In this document: positions 8,107-11,123 of the stretch, piece by piece | How positions within the stretch are numbered: the first letter of the stretch is position 1 | How the letters are laid out: each line of letters starts with the position of its first letter | Assembly: GCA_964416645.1 (NCBI GenBank) | Contig: CAYQEZ010000048.1 | Location: 1-11,123 of the forward strand | DNA: 11,123 bases | DNA from: GCA-002282575 sp964416645 | GTDB lineage: Bacteria; Pseudomonadota; Gammaproteobacteria; Thiomicrospirales; Thiomicrospiraceae | Reading direction: 5' to 3' | Notes under the pieces: generated by a model | The model's input: the letters and a program-made list of their open reading frames with translations, nothing else | Database searches by the model: none | What the model was told of the DNA's origin: nothing | Made by a program: the position numbers and the translations under genes

Positions 8107-8196
8107 TCAACTAAAGCTGTTCACACTGTGGACTAAAACAACAACTCCAAACCAAACTATTGCGCCAATCCACAGAGTGAACAGTTCAGTAGTCAC
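8107..8196 (-). CDS. Possible 29-aa single-span membrane micro-protein
   Basis: In the 167-base gap between ssb and the topoisomerase gene, a frame from GTG 8196 to TGA 8107 encodes 29 residues: a short polar start (TTELF), a hydrophobic span LWIGAIVWFGVVVLV and a polar tail HSVNSFS. This reads like one transmembrane helix. The start is GTG with only a G-rich stretch as ribosome site, and both arms of an inverted repeat fall inside the frame. It could be a chance product of T/G-rich DNA, which readily encodes Val, Leu and Trp. Confidence 0.28.
   Translation of the reverse strand: MTTELFTLWIGAIVWFGVVVLVHSVNSFS
8117..8184. repeat. 16-bp inverted repeat between ssb and the topoisomerase gene
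   Basis: CTGTTCACACTGTGGA at 8117-8132 and TCCACAGAGTGAACAG at 8169-8184 are reverse complements at 15 of 16 positions, separated by 36 bases. No T-run follows either arm, so an intrinsic terminator is unlikely. It may be a paired regulator site, a recombination or replication hairpin, or an RNA structure controlling the topoisomerase gene. Confidence 0.7.
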
Positions 8197-8219
8197 CCAC
8201 CAAACCGTTTCATAAGAAA

Positions 8220-8795
8220 CTAAGAAGCCGCTTGAGCCATCTCTTTCACGCCCTTATTACGCTTACCTGGCTGTTGAGCCGTCACAACGAGCGCATCAGC
8301 ACTAGAATCTGTGTTAATTGCATCTGAAACGCCAACTATTGAACCCGACTCATAAGCCTCTACAGGCGGCATATCCATATCAGGCAGGGTAGCATCTGTT
8401 GCTTGTGCATGAGCACGACTTTCCTGCCAATGAATATTGTTCACACGAGACAGATCTAGAAATACATCACTTGCCGTCACGCTAAAGGCATATTTCAATT
8501 CACCCGTTTCTTGGTCAATCCACTTTTGCTGACCCAACTCACCGACGACACAAACACGCGCCCCCTTGGTGAGCAACTTAGCAGCACGCTCCGCCTTACT
8601 ACCCCAGAGAGACACACTCATCCAAAAGCTATCTGAGCGTTCTTTAATCTCCCCATTAGCATCACGTGTGTACTTAGCGCAAAAAACACGCATATCAGCC
8701 ACAGCACGTTTTTCAGTACCCACATTCACAAAACGTAATTTTGGCGCATCGGCTAAATTACCCACATCAAAAAAACTATCACGACTCATACTCAT
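8220..8795 (-). CDS. ssb: Single-stranded DNA-binding protein of ICE/plasmid type
   Basis: A 191-aa SSB. The N-terminal OB-fold (about residues 5-115) shows FFDVGNLADAPKLRFV, AVADMRVFCAKYTRD, the aromatic SFWMSVSLWGSKAERAA and LLTKGARVCVVGELGQQKW, followed by TASDVFLDLSRV. The remaining 75 residues are low in complexity and acidic in the middle (TLPDMDMPPVEAYESG), but the protein ends basic, GKRNKGVKEMAQAAS. It therefore lacks the DDDIPF-like tip by which most bacterial SSBs recruit repair proteins. It probably coats transferred or replicating single strands. Start: ATG 8795 has GAGG only four bases upstream, while ATG 8789 (MSRDSFF) has it at eight bases, so the shorter form is equally likely. 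HU lies upstream and the topoisomerase gene downstream. Confidence 0.88.
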   Translation of the reverse strand: MSMSRDSFFDVGNLADAPKLRFVNVGTEKRAVADMRVFCAKYTRDANGEIKERSDSFWMSVSLWGSKAERAAKLLTKGARVCVVGELGQQKWIDQETGELKYAFSVTASDVFLDLSRVNNIHWQESRAHAQATDATLPDMDMPPVEAYESGSIVGVSDAINTDSSADALVVTAQQPGKRNKGVKEMAQAAS

Positions 8796-8835
8796 ACCCT
8801 CACTTGGTTAAAAACTCTTCACACAGTCAGCACAA

Positions 8836-8907
8836 TCAATACAAACCTAACTCACGTTCACGATCCACTTGCTGATAAAAATCACTAGCAGGGCAACAAA
8901 CAAACAT
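8836..8907 (-). CDS. Possible 23-aa micro-ORF coupled to the HU-like gene
   Basis: The HU-like stop TGA shares its A with an ATG (TGATG at 8905-8909). That ATG opens a frame ending at TGA 8836, encoding a 23-residue peptide: a short Cys-containing start, then SDFYQQVDRERELGLY. The charged tail is unlike random T/G-rich translation. It has no separate ribosome site and no recognised family. It could be a real coupled leader to ssb or a remnant of a larger gene. Confidence 0.3.
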   Translation of the reverse strand: MFVCCPASDFYQQVDRERELGLY

Positions 8908-9197
8908 CAACCAGAGAACAAATCACGCAACTTTTTAGCCGCTTTAAAAGTGACCACACGTTTAGCAGGAATTTGAATAACCTCACCCGTTGCAGGGTTA
9001 CGCCCAGAACGAGCGGCCCGTTGCACAACACAGAATTTACCCATATCCAACAATAAAACCTCACCACCTTGTGCTAATTCACGACAAGCAGCTTGCTCAA
9101 AAGCAGCAAGAACCAACTTAATTTGGATAGCTGAAACATTGTGTCCAGAAAGTGTCAAAATCGTATTAATTTCGCCAATTGTTTCTTTTTGATTCAT
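8907..9197 (-). CDS. HU/IHF-family DNA-bending protein
   Basis: A 96-aa protein of the length usual for HU/IHF subunits. The N-terminal helices (about residues 1-40) are followed by the beta arm with GRNPATGEVIQIPA at 65-78, where Pro68 is the residue expected to intercalate into bent DNA, then VVTFKAAKKLRDLF. These proteins bend DNA and help origin, relaxase or recombinase complexes assemble. Whether it behaves as HU or IHF, and whether it forms a homodimer, cannot be read here. ATG 9197 has AGG six bases upstream. A 105-base leader separates it from the preceding gene and probably holds its own promoter. Just downstream are a micro-ORF and ssb. Confidence 0.9.
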   Translation of the reverse strand: MNQKETIGEINTILTLSGHNVSAIQIKLVLAAFEQAACRELAQGGEVLLLDMGKFCVVQRAARSGRNPATGEVIQIPAKRVVTFKAAKKLRDLFSG

Positions 9198-9233
9198 TTT
9201 GCACCTTTTTAGAAAAAAATAATTAATACCAAA

Positions 9234-9239
9234 GTTATA
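9234..9239 (-). promoter_or_regulatory. Candidate -10 box (TATAAC) for the HU-ssb genes
   Basis: TATAAC on the minus strand, 36 bases before the HU-like ATG, is the best -10 match in this leader. No good -35 lies 16-18 bases upstream. The 16-bp repeated motif ends 24 bases upstream of it, a position compatible with an activator that replaces the -35. This is an inference from spacing only. Confidence 0.35.
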
Positions 9240-9263
9240 GGAGGGATGCTTAACTCAAACATC

Positions 9264-9279
9264 AACCAATTTTGCCCAC
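9264..9279 (-). promoter_or_regulatory. 16-bp motif upstream of the HU-like gene (copy 2 of 2)
   Basis: GTGGGCAAAATTGGTT on the minus strand, ending 66 bases before the HU-like start codon. An exact copy stands at 10837-10852, 64 bases before the 149-aa gene. The equal distance to two gene starts suggests a shared operator or activator site. Confidence 0.55.
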
Positions 9280-9302
9280 CTAGAGGTCATACAGCAAACA
9301 AC

Positions 9303-10286
9303 CTATGACTCCTGTTCTTGAGTCTGTTGTAGCAATAACGCCCGTTTCTCAGCCTCGATAGCCGTATCATTCAGCAAACGTTTTTCTTCATCCGACAAAC
9401 GCACCCGACGACGACCAAAAGAAGTCGCAAGAGAACCATTAAAAATTTCAACAGGAATAGGACCAAATGACTGATTAACAAAATCCACACGATGCATAGC
9501 CTGAATATCACTAGACACCCAATCAGCACGTGACAACTCCAACATACGCTCATCGATCAAAGACCGAGAGGAACTGGTTACCTGCTCACAGAAAGAGCGA
9601 AAACGACGCATCAAATCCAAGCGAGTGTTATTCATTTTTTCATCACTCAACGAAGCCTTACCATTGAGCGTTCTAAGCAACCGAATCGCATAATCCATTT
9701 TTACCAGCACCATTGAAATCAGATACCCGTAAGGAGAACGATACCCCAAACTTAACCGCAAAGGACTAACCGAAGAGAGAACACTCAATTCCAAACCCAC
9801 TGATTGAGCCAACTTAAAACGCTCATTCAAGCTTGTAATCAAAGCATCAACAAAAAGCTCCAACTCATTCAACTGTTGAGTAGCCCCAACCAAAACCCAA
9901 TCAGCCACAGGATTATCGTTACCTGACAACATCCACACATTTTTCAATCCAGCAGCAGCGGTTGTTGCTCCAGCGATACGACGATCAGCACCAGCACGAC
10001 CAACAAACATCAGGTAAGCCTCACGCGTATGAAGAGTCATAAAATCATCTGCATCTGACTCCAAGCGACCGATTGATTTAAACTCATCCTCAATGCGCTC
10101 ACGTCGCGATTTTTCTGTCTTATCGCTACTACCACCCAACGGTAGAGCAGAAGTTACAGCACTAGCCTCAGTGCGAGCACCACCAATGACCTCACCAGAA
10201 ACACCAGACAACTCGAACCCCAAAGAACCAGCAACCAAATCACTTTCAGAAATCATTGCACCAACATCAACCTGATTATTTTCCAT
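9303..10286 (-). CDS. Integrating conjugative element protein, PFL_4669/TIGR03761 family (DUF1845)
   Basis: A 327-aa cytoplasmic protein. The first 80 residues are low in complexity and poorly conserved. The family region then starts with MTLHTREAYLMFVGRAG (83-99) and continues with DNPVADWVL near 124-132, PLRLSLGYRSPYGYL (175-189) and an AxxVDFVNQSFGPIP-type C-terminal part ending in a charged helix. The family is a recurring ICE and plasmid component. From memory, an IncC regulator (AcaB) belongs to the same DUF1845 grouping, so a regulatory or DNA-binding role is possible but not shown here. ATG 10286 has AGGAG five bases upstream. It follows the 149-aa gene after 36 bases, and a separate leader follows it. 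Confidence 0.8.
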   Translation of the reverse strand: MENNQVDVGAMISESDLVAGSLGFELSGVSGEVIGGARTEASAVTSALPLGGSSDKTEKSRRERIEDEFKSIGRLESDADDFMTLHTREAYLMFVGRAGADRRIAGATTAAAGLKNVWMLSGNDNPVADWVLVGATQQLNELELFVDALITSLNERFKLAQSVGLELSVLSSVSPLRLSLGYRSPYGYLISMVLVKMDYAIRLLRTLNGKASLSDEKMNNTRLDLMRRFRSFCEQVTSSSRSLIDERMLELSRADWVSSDIQAMHRVDFVNQSFGPIPVEIFNGSLATSFGRRRVRLSDEEKRLLNDTAIEAEKRALLLQQTQEQES

Positions 10287-10322
10287 CTCAACTCCTAAAC
10301 CATCAAAAAAACAAAAATCAAA

Positions 10323-10772
10323 TTATGGCCGCAGTGCGGACACAGCACTCAAAAACGATTGGGGCAAAAGCGTCGCAGACTGGCTCAAACCATGTAATTG
10401 CGAAGCACAAGCACCCGAATTAAAAGACGACCTAAGTTCAAACAACTTAGCCACCAATTTAATTTCCGCATTGGTAACAGTCACCCAAGCATTCAGCCTA
10501 AGCAACTCTTTCAAAAACTCACCAGACACCCACTCAGCAGCCAAGCCATCAAACTCAGAAACCTTCAATCGCTTCGTCCCACCTTGATAACGCCACTCCA
10601 ACTGAACCAATTGACGAACCTTAACCACATCCAAGCAAACAGGCAAATTAGGAAACTTCTGAACATACTCCGCCACCAAAACAACAACCAACGAAAGCTC
10701 ATCCAACCAATCGACCAAAACATCCAGTCGATTTTCCCCCTTATCCCTTAAGTCTTTTATTCCGACAGTCAT
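10323..10772 (-). CDS. 149-aa hypothetical protein, first gene of the leftward cluster
   Basis: ATG 10772 has TAGAGG six bases upstream, and the frame ends TAA at 10323. The product is mainly helical and Leu/Val-rich, with no signal peptide, clear membrane span or cysteine pair. Visible segments are LDVLVDWLDELSLVVVLVAE near residues 16-35, RYQGGTKRLKVSEFDGLA near 61-78 and a C-terminal tail rich in Ser and Ala. I recognise no family. In related ICEs, genes beside the PFL_4669 homologue include short conserved unknowns (DUF2857, DUF3158), but I cannot match this one. The spacing and ribosome site support a real gene; it is probably cotranscribed with the next. Confidence 0.7.
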   Translation of the reverse strand: MTVGIKDLRDKGENRLDVLVDWLDELSLVVVLVAEYVQKFPNLPVCLDVVKVRQLVQLEWRYQGGTKRLKVSEFDGLAAEWVSGEFLKELLRLNAWVTVTNAEIKLVAKLFELRSSFNSGACASQLHGLSQSATLLPQSFLSAVSALRP

Positions 10773-10836
10773 GAAAAACCTCTAAACCAAACTTTCAAAA
10801 ACAATTCCGACAACATCAAAAATCAACCAAACAAAA

Positions 10837-10852
10837 AACCAATTTTGCCCAC
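10837..10852 (-). promoter_or_regulatory. 16-bp motif upstream of the 149-aa gene (copy 1 of 2)
   Basis: An exact copy of GTGGGCAAAATTGGTT on the minus strand, 64 bases before ATG 10772; the other copy is at 9264-9279. No convincing -10 box sits at the matching distance here, unlike at the second copy. Confidence 0.55.
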
Positions 10853-10916
10853 AGAGAGAACACCAAAACCAGCAAGCAAAAACCGACCAAAAACCAAGGC
10901 ACTTTTCACGCGCGCC

Positions 10917-10946
10917 TTCTATAATACTTCTATAATACTTCTATAC
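10917..10946. repeat. 11-bp tandem repeat with overlapping -10-like hexamers
   Basis: TTCTATAATAC at 10917-10927 and 10928-10938, then the partial copy TTCTATAC to 10946. The plus strand carries TATAAT twice (10920-10925, 10931-10936), and the minus strand carries TATTAT and TATAGA. No matching -35 was found on either strand. It may be a promoter cluster or an AT-rich, easily melted element. Confidence 0.65.
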
Positions 10947-10947
10947 C

Positions 10948-10961
10948 GCCTAAAAACAGGC
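10948..10961. other. Short hairpin GCCT/AGGC beside the 11-bp repeat
   Basis: GCCT at 10948-10951 and AGGC at 10958-10961 pair around a 6-base A-rich loop. The four-base stem is weak. It directly flanks the 11-bp repeat, so it may be part of the same regulatory element. Confidence 0.3.
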
Positions 10962-11001
10962 TTAAAACAATTCAATATCAACAAGTTAAAACATATTAGC
11001 T

Positions 11002-11062
11002 GTTACCGATATGCCGATAAAACGTTACCGATATGCCGATGAAACGTTACCGATATGCCGAT
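11002..11062. repeat. Three 22-bp direct repeats (iterons)
   Basis: GTTACCGATATGCCGAT begins at 11002, 11024 and 11046, an exact 22-bp period. The 17-bp core is identical in all three; the 5-bp linker is AAAAC, then GAAAC, and diverges after the third. Each core holds two CCGAT boxes eight bases apart, so one helical face could bind a protein array. Such iterons are typical of plasmid replication origins, partition sites or cooperative operators. Which one applies cannot be decided because the gene to the right lies outside the window. Confidence 0.85.
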
Positions 11063-11078
11063 GGTTTTAACCACCACA

Positions 11079-11093
11079 ACGGGTTCAAACCGT
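11079..11093. promoter_or_regulatory. Imperfect 15-bp palindrome, candidate operator
   Basis: ACGGGTTCAAACCGT is self-complementary apart from one mismatched pair and the central base. It lies 17 bases beyond the last iteron. The nearby GGTTTTAACC at 11063-11072 is another short inverted repeat. The size fits a dimeric repressor site; no regulator gene is visible to test this. Confidence 0.4.
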
Positions 11094-11123
11094 CCCTAAA
11101 AAGGCACTGTTTTAACTGTTCTC

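Larger units (their letters stand above)
10773..11123. other. Gene-free region with repeats: probable regulatory or origin region
   Basis: No supported gene lies in these 351 bases. The plus strand is extremely rich in A and C next to the gene (47 of 60 bases in the row at 10801). It contains, from left to right, the 16-bp motif, an 11-bp tandem repeat, a short hairpin, three 22-bp iterons and a small palindrome. It lies upstream of the whole leftward gene series, so it should hold the promoter. A good sigma70 -35/-10 pair was not found. Confidence 0.6.

Noticed and set aside
8117..8184. The inverted repeat as an intrinsic terminator
   Set aside because: The loop is 36 bases and no T-run follows the stem on either strand.
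10398..10751. Plus-strand 117-aa frame
   Set aside because: It is antisense to the 149-aa gene, which has the better ribosome site; the plus frame is low in complexity from A/C-rich DNA.
11002..11062. The three iterons as a CRISPR array
   Set aside because: Repeat plus spacer is only 22 bp and the linkers are five bases and nearly identical, so there is no spacer diversity.

Overview
The window is part of a mobile conjugative element, either an integrative conjugative element (ICE) or a plasmid, from a moderately AT-rich proteobacterium. A gammaproteobacterium is most likely, but the sequence does not fix a genus. All convincing genes lie on the minus strand, tightly packed and often overlapping, so the element is read from the right edge toward the left. 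No plus-strand gene, rRNA, tRNA, transposase, resistance gene or CRISPR array was seen.

Right end (about 10773-11123): a gene-free, probably regulatory or origin-like stretch. It has three 22-bp direct repeats (iterons), an 11-bp tandem repeat rich in -10-like hexamers, a short hairpin and a small palindrome. Leftward from it come a 149-aa protein of unknown function, a 327-aa protein of the ICE family PFL_4669/TIGR03761 (DUF1845), an HU/IHF-like DNA-bending protein, a single-stranded DNA-binding protein and a type IA topoisomerase. This looks like a DNA-processing and maintenance module for the transferred DNA.

Left half (1-6084): an F-type (MPF_F) mating-pair-formation cluster in the order trhF (S26C/TraF-type signal peptidase), an uncatalogued 46-aa gene, traW, traU, trbC and traN. 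The products are exported, often cysteine-rich, and act in pilus assembly and mating-pair stabilisation. traN occupies all of 1-2940 on the minus strand as one open frame and runs off the left edge, so at least 980 residues are present and its C-terminus is missing. It carries tandem cysteine modules and an AT-rich central region that may be the receptor-recognition tip.

Smaller observations are three very small ORFs (46, 29 and 23 aa), two of them joined to the preceding gene by a TGATG stop/start; a 16-bp motif repeated exactly about 65 bp upstream of two genes; a 16-bp inverted repeat between ssb and the topoisomerase gene; and a strong A+C bias of the plus strand, greatest near the iterons. 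The most unusual overall feature is the joining of a PFL_4669-type ICE module to F-type transfer genes.
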